64,000 nucleotides of DNA from Lachnospiraceae bacterium (lineage in GTDB: Bacteria; Bacillota; Clostridia; Lachnospirales; Lachnospiraceae). This document shows, in pieces, positions 7,573-16,822 of this stretch (its first letter is position 1; every line of letters starts with the position of its first letter). The stretch lies in NCBI GenBank assembly GCA_014804445.1, contig JAAUZU010000016.1, positions 4,178 through 68,177 on the forward strand. Direction: 5' to 3'. The notes beneath the pieces are model-generated. The model did no database searches. It was not told the DNA's origin and saw nothing but the letters and a program-made list of their open reading frames with translations. Made by a program: the position numbers and the translations under genes.

Positions 7573-8481
7573 TTAATTCCATTCATACGGCGTGTTTTGG
7601 TACACATAATAGTTAAGCCAGTTGCTGTAGAGGTTGTTGCTGTGGGAACGCCACTGCAAAAGCGGCTTTTCCTCAGGATTGTCGTCAGGATAATAGTTGT
7701 AGGGAATGTGAATCGGCAGCCCCTTATTCAAATCCCTGTGGTATTCATTATTTAAGGTGTAGCGGTCATATTCCGGATGACCGTTTACAAAAATCTGCTT
7801 TCCGCCGTGCGCCATCGCCAAGAATACGCCTGCTTCGTCAGATTCTGCCAGAACGGTAATATCCGGACAGGCATGAATTGCCTCAGCCGGCGTCTCCGTG
7901 TGGCGGCTGTGCGGCGCCAGAAAAATATCGTCAAAGCCCCTCACCAGCGGCACTTTCCGATTGGCAACCCGATGGGGGTAAATCCCAAACAGCTTTTCCG
8001 GAAGCTGCTTTTTCTGGATATGATAGTGATGATAAAACGCAGCCTGTGCACCCCAGCAGATGTGCAGAGTCGAGGTCACATGCTCGCCGGACCAGTCCAT
8101 AATCTCGCAGAGTTCCTGCCAATAGTCCACTTCTTCAAAGGTAATATCCTCCACGGGCGCTCCCGTGATAATCATGCCGTCATACCGGTTGTCACGAATT
8201 TCGTCCATGGTAGTATAGAACTTGTTGAGATGATTTGCCGACGTATTCTGGGAAGTGTGGCTTTTTACTGTCAGAAAAGTCACTTCCACCTGCAGCGGCG
8301 TATTGGACAGCGCCCGCAAAAGCTGCAGCTCCGTGTCCTGCTTTACGGGCATCAGATTCAGGATACATACCCTGATGGGACGGATATCCTGATGCACTGC
8401 ACGTCCCTCATCCATCACAAATATATTTTCATTTTCCAAAATTTCTTTTGCTGGCAAATCCTTCTGTATTTTAATCGGCAT
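7573..8481 (-). CDS. metA: MetA: homoserine O-acyltransferase, predicted to use acetyl-CoA
   Basis: The enzyme acylates homoserine in methionine biosynthesis. The true start is the ATG at 8481 behind GGGAGG, giving about 302 residues beginning MPIKIQKDLP. The catalytic cysteine is C142 in HICWGAQAA and the His/Glu pair is in FVNGHPEYD. Residue 111 is glutamate (TGAPVED), where the E. coli succinyltransferase has glycine. In Bacillus cereus MetA, E111 directs acetyl-CoA use, so homoserine O-acetyltransferase activity is predicted. The start overlaps the ligA 3' end by 11 bp, so the two genes are probably co-transcribed. Confidence 0.93.
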   Translation of the reverse strand: MPIKIQKDLPAKEILENENIFVMDEGRAVHQDIRPIRVCILNLMPVKQDTELQLLRALSNTPLQVEVTFLTVKSHTSQNTSANHLNKFYTTMDEIRDNRYDGMIITGAPVEDITFEEVDYWQELCEIMDWSGEHVTSTLHICWGAQAAFYHHYHIQKKQLPEKLFGIYPHRVANRKVPLVRGFDDIFLAPHSRHTETPAEAIHACPDITVLAESDEAGVFLAMAHGGKQIFVNGHPEYDRYTLNNEYHRDLNKGLPIHIPYNYYPDDNPEEKPLLQWRSHSNNLYSNWLNYYVYQNTPYEWN

Positions 8482-10450
8482 CGTTTTTTCCTCCCACATA
8501 TTTTTGTATAAATTCCTCCTCCGATAAAATAGGCACCTGTAATTCCTTCGCTTTTTTATTTTTAGACGAGGCAGACGCGAAATCATTGTTAATCAGACAT
8601 TCCGTCTTGTTTGTAACGCTTCCCGTCACCTTGCCGCCCAGTCTTTCGATTTCCTCCTTCAATTCATTCCTGCTCGCATAGTGGTTCAGGCTTCCCGTCA
8701 CCACAAAGGAAAGACCGCTAAGGGACTGGCTGCTCTCATCTATCACCGGAACCTCTATCTCCAGTTCCTCTGTAAGCCTCGACAGCATATCCCTGTTTTC
8801 CGGCTGTGCCATATAATCAACAAAAGCAGCCGCAATCACATCGCCAACGCCCTCAATCGCACTCAAAGCCTCCGCATCGGCATCCATCAGGGCTTCCAGT
8901 TTATAATCAAACTGGCGGCAGAGCATCTTCGCGTTTGCCAGACCGATATTGGCAATGCCAAGGCTGTAAATAAGCCTCGGAAGCGTGGTTTTTCTTGCTT
9001 TTTCTATGCTTGCCTCCAAATTCGCATAGGACTTTTCGCCAAAGCCCTCCATTTCCACTATCTGCTCCTTATGCGCAGACAGGTGGAATAAATCAGCAAA
9101 CTCATGAATAAATCCCATGCCGATGAATTTTTCCAGGGTGGCTTCCGACAAACCGTCGATGTTCATGGCGTCACGGCTGACAAACAGGGTAAACGCCTTG
9201 ATTTTCTTTGCTGCGCAATCCGGATTGGTACAATAAAGGCTCTCGGTATCGTTTATGCTTTTCACCGTCGTTTCCCTGCCGCACACGGGACATACCGCCG
9301 GAATCTCTGCACTGTCGGAACAGGTCAGGTTTTCCGCAATCTGCGGTATTATCATATTTGCTTTGTATACGGTAATCCTATCGCCCAGTCCCAGCTTTAA
9401 TCCGCGCAGGATGCTGATATTGTGAAGCGAAGCCCGGCTCACGGTAGTTCCTTCCAGTTCCACCGGCTCAAAGACAGCTATCGGGTTAATCAGCCCTGTC
9501 CGGCTCGGACTCCACTCGATTTCTTTTAACGTGGTCTCCCGCAGTTCATCCGCCCATTTGAACGCAATGGAATCCCGCGGGAACTTTGCTGTCCTGCCGA
9601 GCGACTGCCCGTAGGCAATATCCTCATAGACAAGTACAAGCCCATCAGAGGGTACATCATAGCTTTCCGTCTTTTTTTCAAAGTCGGAAATTGCTCCCTG
9701 AATCGTTTCCGGCTCTACGAGAACATGTTCCACCACCTCAAAGCCCTGCTCCTTCAAAAAAGCAAACTGCTGCATGCGGGAGTTGGAAAAATCCACGCCA
9801 TCTGCTTTTACCAGAGCAAATGCATAGAAGCGTACATTCCGCTTCGCTGTTATCTCATTGTTAAGCTGCCTTACCGAACCGCTGCAGAGATTTCTCGGAT
9901 TTTTGTACTTGGCTTCTTCTTCCGCAATCTCTGCATTGATTTTCTCAAAATCCGAGTACGTAATCACCGCCTCGCCACGCAGAACCAGTTCACCCTTATA
10001 GGCGATAGATATCGGCAGATTCCGAAAGGTACGGGCATTGTTGGTAATGACCTCGCCGACCTCGCCGTTGCCGCGCGTCACTGCTTTTGCCAGCTTTCCT
10101 TCACGATACGTCAGTACCACCGTCAACCCATCCAGTTTCCAGCTCAAAAGCGCAGCCTTTCCCTGCAGCCAGTCCTGCAGTTCCTCCCTGCTCTTCGTTT
10201 TCCCCAGAGAAAGCATGGGACTCTCATGCTGTTCCTTGGGCAGCTCCTCCACCGCTTCATAACCCACGTTCACCGTTGGGCTGTTCGATAGCGTAACACC
10301 CGTTTCTTTTTCAAGCAGTTCCAATTCGTCATACAATCTGTCGTAGTCGAAATTGCTCATAATTTCGCGGTCTTCCGCATAGTACGCTTTTGACGCTTCA
10401 TTGAGCTGTAAAACAAGTTCCTTCATTCTTTCTATTTTTTTGTCTTCCAT
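8471..10450 (-). CDS. ligA: NAD+-dependent DNA ligase LigA, divergent form
   Basis: The protein has 659 residues in the standard order: Ia domain (about 1-60), adenylation domain with the AMP-lysine K105 in SWKLDGLT, OB-fold, a four-cysteine zinc finger (CPVC ... YCTNPDC), helix-hairpin-helix repeats and a C-terminal BRCT domain (about 585-655). The KxDG motif is intact, but its context (SWKLDG) and the RGNGEVGE segment differ from the usual EPKIDG and RGDGxxGEDVT of most LigA proteins. The length is typical. Since no second ligase is in view, I cannot say whether this is the housekeeping copy. Confidence 0.93.
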   Translation of the reverse strand: MEDKKIERMKELVLQLNEASKAYYAEDREIMSNFDYDRLYDELELLEKETGVTLSNSPTVNVGYEAVEELPKEQHESPMLSLGKTKSREELQDWLQGKAALLSWKLDGLTVVLTYREGKLAKAVTRGNGEVGEVITNNARTFRNLPISIAYKGELVLRGEAVITYSDFEKINAEIAEEEAKYKNPRNLCSGSVRQLNNEITAKRNVRFYAFALVKADGVDFSNSRMQQFAFLKEQGFEVVEHVLVEPETIQGAISDFEKKTESYDVPSDGLVLVYEDIAYGQSLGRTAKFPRDSIAFKWADELRETTLKEIEWSPSRTGLINPIAVFEPVELEGTTVSRASLHNISILRGLKLGLGDRITVYKANMIIPQIAENLTCSDSAEIPAVCPVCGRETTVKSINDTESLYCTNPDCAAKKIKAFTLFVSRDAMNIDGLSEATLEKFIGMGFIHEFADLFHLSAHKEQIVEMEGFGEKSYANLEASIEKARKTTLPRLIYSLGIANIGLANAKMLCRQFDYKLEALMDADAEALSAIEGVGDVIAAAFVDYMAQPENRDMLSRLTEELEIEVPVIDESSQSLSGLSFVVTGSLNHYASRNELKEEIERLGGKVTGSVTNKTECLINNDFASASSKNKKAKELQVPILSEEEFIQKYVGGKNDAD

Positions 10451-10477
10451 ACTGCGCCATGCCTTTCCTCTTTCATT

Positions 10478-11209
10478 CTATTGGCCTATTCCACACTGCC
10501 TATATAATAACACTTGTTCTTCTTCTGTTAATTCGCGGAACTGTCCTTCCTTCAAATTTCCCAGTCCGACATTCATAATCCGAATCCGCTTCAGTGCCTT
10601 TACCTCATAGCCAAAGGTCTTGCACATTCTTCTGATTTGTCTGTTGACTCCTTGGGTCAGTATGATATGAAACGTGTATTTTCCTGTCTTTTCTGTTTTA
10701 CAGGGCTTTGTCGTGATGGAAAGTTCCTCCAGATAGACGCCCCTTTCCATTTTGGATAAAAAATCAGATGTTATTTCTTTGTCTGTTTTTACGACATACT
10801 CCTTTTCATGGTTGCCGGATCCTTTCATCATGGACTGAATCAAATCCCCGTCGTTGGAAAGAAGCAAAAGTCCTTCTGAATCTTTGTCCAGCCTGCCGGC
10901 ATAGGTAACTCGCACCGGATAGCGTATCCAGTCCTTTACCATTTTGTCTGCGTGCCGGTCCTTCTCCGTGCAGACAACGCCTTTGGGCTTGTAAAATGCC
11001 AGAACCACCTTTTTCTCGGCATTTGCAACCCTTTTCTGCCCCACTAGCACAATATCTCCGGCGCCTGCCTTATCTCCCATAACGGCTGTTATTCCGTTTA
11101 TGGTAACCCTGCCCTGCTCCACCAGTCTGTCCGCCTCCCGTCGGGAGCAGATGCCGTTTGCAGAGAGATATTTATTGATTCTGATTTTGTCGGGTTGTTT
11201 CGATTGCAT
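10478..11209 (-). CDS. rRNA pseudouridine synthase, RluF/RsuA type
   Basis: Starting at the ATG at 11209 (CAGGAG four bases upstream), the protein has about 243 residues. It has an N-terminal S4 RNA-binding domain (RINKYLSANGICSRREADRL) followed by the RsuA/RluE/F catalytic core with the aspartate motif GRLDKDSEGLLLLSNDG. A VNRQIRRMCKTFGYEV segment near the C-terminus is characteristic of the family. It should isomerise a uridine of 23S rRNA. A longer open frame upstream (to 11284) runs through repeated hairpins and is not expected to be translated. Confidence 0.9.
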   Translation of the reverse strand: MQSKQPDKIRINKYLSANGICSRREADRLVEQGRVTINGITAVMGDKAGAGDIVLVGQKRVANAEKKVVLAFYKPKGVVCTEKDRHADKMVKDWIRYPVRVTYAGRLDKDSEGLLLLSNDGDLIQSMMKGSGNHEKEYVVKTDKEITSDFLSKMERGVYLEELSITTKPCKTEKTGKYTFHIILTQGVNRQIRRMCKTFGYEVKALKRIRIMNVGLGNLKEGQFRELTEEEQVLLYRQCGIGQ

Positions 11210-11240
11210 AGGTCTCCTGAGGGGGCGCATGGGCGCGAGG

Positions 11241-11493
11241 TATTGGTGTTGGACTGCGGTAGGGGGTAATGCTGGGGTGCGCACGAGCTTCGCCGTGCGC
11301 GGGGGGATTGGTGTTGGGCTGCGGTGAATTTTATTGCATGGGGCGCACGAGCTTCGCCGTGCGCAGGTGGGGACTGGGGAGTCCCGCCATGCACGCGCAC
11401 GATGTTATCGTGCGCTCACGGGCTTCGCCCTATGCCGTCACGAATAGATAAATTTGCCTGCAAGCAGGCAATTTATCTTTTTGTGACGGCGCA
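11241..11493. repeat. GC-rich tandem hairpin cluster
   Basis: The 420-bp gap between the pseudouridine synthase and the kinase gene holds stacked palindromes. A unit of about 64 bp is present twice (from about 11241 and 11305). Each ends in a 22-bp hairpin with arms GCGCACG/CGTGCGC (11279-11300, 11343-11364). A third related hairpin has the loop TGTTA (11395-11415). A GGGCTTCGCCC hairpin (11420-11430) and a long imperfect inverted repeat of about 61 bp with arms starting TGCCGTCAC and ending GTGACGGCGCA (11433-11493) follow. No gene is seen. It may include terminators for the flanking genes. Confidence 0.75.
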
Positions 11494-11631
11494 TGGCTCA
11501 TTGCCAACGTGTACATTATACCAAAACTCTCTTGGGAATTCTATATTTTTAGAGATAAACTGAGAAAAGTTATGATTTTATTGATGGAAATCCGGTATAC
11601 TGCTTTTTCTGCATAAAACGCACAGCGAAGT

Positions 11632-12867
11632 CTATACCTTTCTTAGAAGTACTGTAACGCACATGCAGTCATGTTCCATATCGGCAAATATTTCGCCGTC
11701 CATTTGTTTTAAGATCTGCCTGCAGATATAGAGGCCAAGTCCGCTGCCACTTTGGTTTTTGATATTGGAGCCGCGCCAGAAGCTGTCAAAAATATGCGGC
11801 AGTTCATTTTCCGGCAGGGTGCATCCACTGTTTTTCACCGTTATCAGGCGGCAGTCTTCCTCGTCGGAAAACGAAATGTGAATCCATCTTCCATCCCCGT
11901 ATTTTATGGCGTTTTCCATGATGTTCTGCAAAATTTCGGTTACCCGCTCCAAATCTCCCTTCAGGATACAGTCCTCATACGCACCGATACTGTATTCCGT
12001 TTTTAGAAGTTCTAATTTGTCTTCGTAATATGTTTCGATTTCTTTGATTGCTGCCGACATGTAAAATTCTTCGTTCCGCACAGTCAGATTTAAAAAATTC
12101 TCCTTATTGGCTTCCGTAATCTGCCGTACATAGCTGCCTATTTCGTCCGCCTTCTCATTGATTTTTTCTGCTATATCACGGTTCTTCTCCCAATCCTGGC
12201 TGCTATTTTTAGACAAAGCTTTCGCATACAGCTTAATCGCCTGCAGCGGTGTTTTAATATCATGGGACAGGGAGAGCATAAGCGTTTTCTTTTCTTTCTG
12301 GAGCGCAAGTTCTTCTTTTTTACGCAATTCTAAATTCTCCCGCAGCAAATCCATGCCCCACAGGAAACGCCCGAAAAAACGGTTCCTATTTTCTTTTATG
12401 GGAAGGGTCAGATTTCCTTTTGCTAGTTCGTAAGGAAACTCAGACAACTTTTCAAATGGCAGAATCATATATCTTTTCATATAAAATAACAGCAAAAGAA
12501 CTGCAGCCGCCAAAACAGCGGTTACGGTATTGATTGTAAAAATCAAGCGGCGCCTGCCGGCTGCCGCCTCGGCACGGTAATCAAAGCGGTAATATGCACC
12601 ATCTATTTCTTTTATCAGATAGTCTTCATTGCCGCCCTCAAAAAATTTCTTTGTATCCCCTTCCAGTTTCTCCACGCCGATGATGGAAGGATATCGGGTC
12701 AAATCCACAGACTCGCCCGCCGCAATATCCTCCGCCAGGCGCTTTGCCTCCACGCGATACTGCCCGTCTGCATTCCAATCTGTACAGGCAATATAGAGAT
12801 TACTTCCGGCAAAAACCAGAAGAATCACAACGATAACCGCAGCAAATATCCTGTCAAATGTCCGCAT
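11632..12867 (-). CDS. Sensor histidine kinase
   Basis: This membrane histidine kinase has about 411 residues; I favour the ATG at 12867 behind AAAGGA over the one at 12882 that overlaps the regulator stop. It has two membrane helices (about residues 5-25 and 125-150) around a short extracellular domain, a linker, and the H-box SLSHDIKTPLQAIKLY. The ATPase domain shows an N-box (NIMENAIKYG) and GSGLGLYICRQI. It is the last gene of a permease-ATPase-regulator-kinase block and should phosphorylate the regulator encoded immediately upstream. Confidence 0.92.
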   Translation of the reverse strand: MRTFDRIFAAVIVVILLVFAGSNLYIACTDWNADGQYRVEAKRLAEDIAAGESVDLTRYPSIIGVEKLEGDTKKFFEGGNEDYLIKEIDGAYYRFDYRAEAAAGRRRLIFTINTVTAVLAAAVLLLLFYMKRYMILPFEKLSEFPYELAKGNLTLPIKENRNRFFGRFLWGMDLLRENLELRKKEELALQKEKKTLMLSLSHDIKTPLQAIKLYAKALSKNSSQDWEKNRDIAEKINEKADEIGSYVRQITEANKENFLNLTVRNEEFYMSAAIKEIETYYEDKLELLKTEYSIGAYEDCILKGDLERVTEILQNIMENAIKYGDGRWIHISFSDEEDCRLITVKNSGCTLPENELPHIFDSFWRGSNIKNQSGSGLGLYICRQILKQMDGEIFADMEHDCMCVTVLLRKV

Positions 12868-12878
12868 GGCAATTCCTT

Positions 12879-13544
12879 TCATTCTTCAAAACGGTATCCT
12901 GTGCCCCACACTGTCAGAATGTGTTTCGGTTCTTTCGGATTGTCCTCTATTTTTTCCCGCAGCCACTTAATATGAACCGTCAGTGTCTGCGGTTCGGAAA
13001 AGCTGTCAAATCCCCAGATTTTGTTGAAAATCTGCTCCTTCTTTAACGCATGTCCCCTATTTTCCATCAGGTATAAAAGCAGTGAGAACTCTTTTGCCGT
13101 CATAGGAACAGGTTCTCCCTTTTTGTATACCTCACACCTGCTCTTATCCAGACGGATATCCCCTGCGCACAAAATACCATCTGCAATCTTACGCTTAAAG
13201 ATTCCATCGATTTTTGCCAACAGAATATCGATATCAAAGGGCTTTTCGATATAGTCGTCAGCGCCCGCAGACAGCCCGGTTAACTTGTCGTCCTTTTCGC
13301 TTTTGGCACTGACGATAATAATAGGGACATTCCCTCTTTCCCGCAATTTGCGGCATACGGCAAAACCGTCCATATTCGGCAGCATAATATCAAGCACCAC
13401 CAGCCTTGCTCCCTCGGTTTCAAAAAACGCCGTCCCTTCCTCGCCGCTTGCGGCTATCCTCACGGAGTACCCTTCGGCAGTCAGAAATTCCCGCAAAAGA
13501 CTGCTGATTTCCTTATTATCCTCCACAACCAGTATATCCGTCAT
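12879..13544 (-). CDS. OmpR-family response regulator of the ABC module
   Basis: The protein has about 221 residues from the ATG at 13544, which follows GGAGGTTAT. It has a receiver domain (VVEDNKE, acceptor in VVLDIMLPNMDG, VSAKSE, EKPF) and a C-terminal winged helix (LTVHIKWLREKIEDNPKEP, TVWGTGYRFEE). The end overlaps the kinase start region and the beginning overlaps the ATPase gene end, so the cassette is tightly packed. Its likely targets include the promoter of its own ABC genes, as in other peptide-sensing systems. Confidence 0.92.
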   Translation of the reverse strand: MTDILVVEDNKEISSLLREFLTAEGYSVRIAASGEEGTAFFETEGARLVVLDIMLPNMDGFAVCRKLRERGNVPIIIVSAKSEKDDKLTGLSAGADDYIEKPFDIDILLAKIDGIFKRKIADGILCAGDIRLDKSRCEVYKKGEPVPMTAKEFSLLLYLMENRGHALKKEQIFNKIWGFDSFSEPQTLTVHIKWLREKIEDNPKEPKHILTVWGTGYRFEE

Positions 13545-13554
13545 ATAACCTCCG

Positions 13555-14322
13555 TTACCAGCCAAGCTCCGTCAGCCAGCTTGTCAGTGTCCTCTCCCGC
13601 TCTCTCTGCTTATCCGCCTTATCACAGCTTCCCAGAAGGCACTCGCCCTTAAGGGTTCCGTCCACAATATACATCACCCTGCTGCATTTTGCCGCAACCC
13701 TGATATCATGGGTGACCAGCATCACCGTGGTTCCGTTCTTATTGATTTGTACAAACTGCTCCATCACTTCCTCGGAAGCAGAGCGGTTCAGCGCCCCCGT
13801 GGGTTCGTCTGCAAAAATCATTTTGGGGCTGTTTATCAGGCTCCTGCAGATACATGCCCTCTGTAACTGCCCGCCGGATGCCTCCTCAATATCATTGTCC
13901 GCAATTTCTATGATGCCCAGCTTCTTCATCAAATCCTCGCCATACCTTATTTTTTCCTTTTTGGATGCCGTATTTTTCTTTGACTGAAAAGCCGGCAGCA
14001 CAATATTGTCAAATACCGTCAGATTTTTCAGCATATACATCTGCTGAAAAATAAATCCCATCTCATCGAGGCGTAAATCTGCAAGCTCCTTTGCGTTCAG
14101 CTTTCCGATATCCCTGCCGGCAAAGCGCACGCTGCCCGCCGTCATATTGTCCATGCCGGAAACCGCATACAGCAGGGTGGATTTCCCCGAACCGGAAGGC
14201 CCCATCACCGCCACCATTTCCCCTTCCGCAATGTCAAAACTCATATTTTTCAGCACATTGAGCTGCCGTTTATTCACAATATATGTCTTGCACAAATCCT
14301 TTACTTCCAGAACCTTTTCCAT
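13555..14322 (-). CDS. ABC transporter ATP-binding protein (MacB/LolD-like, antimicrobial peptide type)
   Basis: This ATPase has 255 residues with Walker A GPSGSGKSTLL, Q-loop FIFQQMYML, signature ASGGQLQRA, Walker B MIFADEPTGAL and the H-loop MLVTHD. It is of the type that pairs with FtsX-fold permeases, such as the one encoded 12 bp upstream. Such pairs with an adjacent two-component system commonly sense or release cell-wall-active peptides (Bce-like function). Confidence 0.93.
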   Translation of the reverse strand: MEKVLEVKDLCKTYIVNKRQLNVLKNMSFDIAEGEMVAVMGPSGSGKSTLLYAVSGMDNMTAGSVRFAGRDIGKLNAKELADLRLDEMGFIFQQMYMLKNLTVFDNIVLPAFQSKKNTASKKEKIRYGEDLMKKLGIIEIADNDIEEASGGQLQRACICRSLINSPKMIFADEPTGALNRSASEEVMEQFVQINKNGTTVMLVTHDIRVAAKCSRVMYIVDGTLKGECLLGSCDKADKQRERERTLTSWLTELGW

Positions 14323-14334
14323 ACCTACTCCTCC

Positions 14335-16710
14335 CTATTCTATATTGGATACCTTTGAAGCGTCTATTTTTCTGATATGCTGCGCAGTCAGCCACACTGC
14401 CGCCAGCGTCCCGCTAATGTAGAAAAGCGGATACAGGAAAAATACCTCCAAAGGCTTTATTTCAAACGTCACACCGTAATACATTCCCATCATTTTAAAC
14501 ACCTGTCCCGCGCTTATCTGCGACACCCAGGTTGAAATCAGCCACGTAATCACGGTAGAAACCAGAAGAACCATCCCGATTCTTACCGTATGCCACCGCA
14601 CCAATGCGCTGTTCCGAAAGCCGACTGCTTTTAAAATGGCAATCTCTCCGGTTTCCTTTGCCAAAAAAGAGCGCTCCATCAGAACTGCCACAAAAATACA
14701 GATAATCAGCACAAGCATAATCGCAATTCCCCTGACTTCCTTCATGTAATCCGATGCCTCGCCAATCATAGTACGCAGGTATTCCCTGGTATTCTGCACC
14801 TGCCTGTTTTCAAAAAGCACGCTTATTCTGTCAATACGCCTTTGCAGCTCACCTTTATCCGGATGATCCGTAAAGGTAATCTGATAAGAAAAAAATCCCA
14901 TCGCATAGGCATAATCTATTTCTGCATCCTCATGCAGCCGTACACCCTCGCCCATGTTGTTCATACTCTGATACAGGGCTGTAATCATACATTCCCGCTC
15001 GCCATCCGGAAAAGCCACAACAACCTTATCCCCAATCTGTACATCCAGCTTTTCCGCAATCTGCCCCGTCACGGCGATCTCGTCCGCGCGCTGCGGCGGC
15101 GTTCCCTCTAAATAGACGTATTCTTCCGTCTGTGTCCCTGTCCCCTGAAAGGTAAGGGACATGCAGCGATTCTCCCCATTTGTCAATAGAAGTTTAAACA
15201 CCATCTCCATCGTACATCTGGCAGGCATTCCGTCTGCGGCAAGTATTCTCTCCATCTCTTTCATACGGTCAGTCAGCTTTTCCCTGCCATTCTCCACTAT
15301 AAATTCCATTGCTTCCGCATTGTTGTCCAAATAGGCATCGCTTTTTACCATGCTGAACGCGCCTATTAAGCTTTCACTCTCCAGCGTGTTAATGGTGTTG
15401 AGGATAGTCGTAATTAAGGTAAGACATATGGTAAAGGTGAGAAGCATCAGACCATAACGCTTTCCGTTTCCCAGAATATCATTGAGCGCCATAAATTCCG
15501 CAGGTTTCAGCCCCGTTTTTCCAAGCCTCACAAAACTCTTTTTCTTGTACCGCTCTCCGTTCTGTCCGCTTCTCACCGCGTCAGCCGGGGTTATTTTTTT
15601 CACCCGCCTTGTGCAGCCAAAGCAGAATAGCAGGATAATCACAACCACTGCCGCCGCGCAGGCAAAGCTGAGGAAAAGCCCGCCCTGTGTCTCCATCACA
15701 ATGGTTCTGGACGCTTTTTCCAAAAGCGTTCTGCCAAAAGGAATCCCCAAAAGCAGTCCCAGCAGACTTCCCATAACGGCAAGCGCCAGATATTTCACCA
15801 GATAAATTCCCCTGATTTTTCCATTCCGGATTCCGATTGCCTTCATAATGCCGATTTCCCGATACTCCGAGAGCAGTGTAAAGGTTATGGTAAACCGAAG
15901 CACCACCAGTGCAATCAATATCAGGCAGATGCTGACCACCAGCAGAATCCCTGCGACAATCATATCCATCACATAGGTCAGCGAGAGCATTGCCCTGTCT
16001 CCCTGAAAAATAAAATTGATGTCGCTCCTGCTTATAATCTCCTGCTCCAATGATTTTTTATCAGTCGTCTCTATATAATAAATATCGCCAAAATAAGCGT
16101 CATCCGCCCCTTCCGTCAGATAGTCGTAGGAAGCTTCGTCCACAATCATTCTCGGCATTCCCATCATATCCGAGCCCAAAAGAGCGTCCTTTATACCCCC
16201 TGCGACCGTAAATTCCTTTCTCCTGTCCCCCACAATCACCGTAAATTTATCCCCCACCACAAGAGAATTCCGCTCCAGAAAGCTTCTGGAAAGATAGATT
16301 TCTCCGCTGTTCACTTCGGTAAGGGGCTTATTGTTTTTGTCAAAAAAAGTAAGATAGGATGCTTCAAAATTACACAGCACAATCGACGTCGTAAGCTGTA
16401 TGGTTCTCTCAATATCCGTGTCTATATTTTCCACATTCATGAAAAATACCGGTTCCCTGCCGTACACTTTCACCGCTTCCGCCTGACTTAAGATATCCTC
16501 CATCGCCCTTTCCGACGTGCCCATTCTTGTCACCACAAAATAGTCCCCAACTCCGGCTTTGTCAAAGTAATGCTCCAACGCTGTCCCTACGGCAGCCATA
16601 TTGTTTACACTGCTCGACAAAAACATTGCCACAAGAGTAATGAAGAGAAATAAAATACAGTTCATGGTCTTTTTTCTCTTCAAATCCCGCTTTAAAATAT
16701 GAAAGTACAT
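14335..16710 (-). CDS. Large FtsX-fold ABC permease
   Basis: This permease has about 791 residues from the ATG at 16710 (AGGAAAGGCAGGG upstream). One N-terminal membrane helix precedes a large extracellular domain (about 45-250). A block of three helices (about 255-380), a second soluble region (about 430-660) and a C-terminal set of three helices (about 675-785) follow. The duplicated FtsX arrangement resembles the MacB/YknZ-type double permeases more than the BceB layout. It works with the ATPase encoded next to it. The substrate is unknown; export or sensing of peptides is a reasonable guess. Confidence 0.88.
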   Translation of the reverse strand: MYFHILKRDLKRKKTMNCILFLFITLVAMFLSSSVNNMAAVGTALEHYFDKAGVGDYFVVTRMGTSERAMEDILSQAEAVKVYGREPVFFMNVENIDTDIERTIQLTTSIVLCNFEASYLTFFDKNNKPLTEVNSGEIYLSRSFLERNSLVVGDKFTVIVGDRRKEFTVAGGIKDALLGSDMMGMPRMIVDEASYDYLTEGADDAYFGDIYYIETTDKKSLEQEIISRSDINFIFQGDRAMLSLTYVMDMIVAGILLVVSICLILIALVVLRFTITFTLLSEYREIGIMKAIGIRNGKIRGIYLVKYLALAVMGSLLGLLLGIPFGRTLLEKASRTIVMETQGGLFLSFACAAAVVVIILLFCFGCTRRVKKITPADAVRSGQNGERYKKKSFVRLGKTGLKPAEFMALNDILGNGKRYGLMLLTFTICLTLITTILNTINTLESESLIGAFSMVKSDAYLDNNAEAMEFIVENGREKLTDRMKEMERILAADGMPARCTMEMVFKLLLTNGENRCMSLTFQGTGTQTEEYVYLEGTPPQRADEIAVTGQIAEKLDVQIGDKVVVAFPDGERECMITALYQSMNNMGEGVRLHEDAEIDYAYAMGFFSYQITFTDHPDKGELQRRIDRISVLFENRQVQNTREYLRTMIGEASDYMKEVRGIAIMLVLIICIFVAVLMERSFLAKETGEIAILKAVGFRNSALVRWHTVRIGMVLLVSTVITWLISTWVSQISAGQVFKMMGMYYGVTFEIKPLEVFFLYPLFYISGTLAAVWLTAQHIRKIDASKVSNIE

Positions 16711-16822
16711 ATATCCCTGCCTTTCCTGCCCCGGCACCTGCCCAAAATATATGCCGGGAGCAATATTATCATGTACTTTACCTTTATAGCAGGAAAGTTA
16801 TTAAGGAATCCTTAAATCCACT

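Noticed and set aside
11098..11400. Open frames through the GC-rich hairpin block next to the pseudouridine synthase
   Set aside because: They arise from repeated palindromes with few stops. The real gene starts at 11209 behind CAGGAG.
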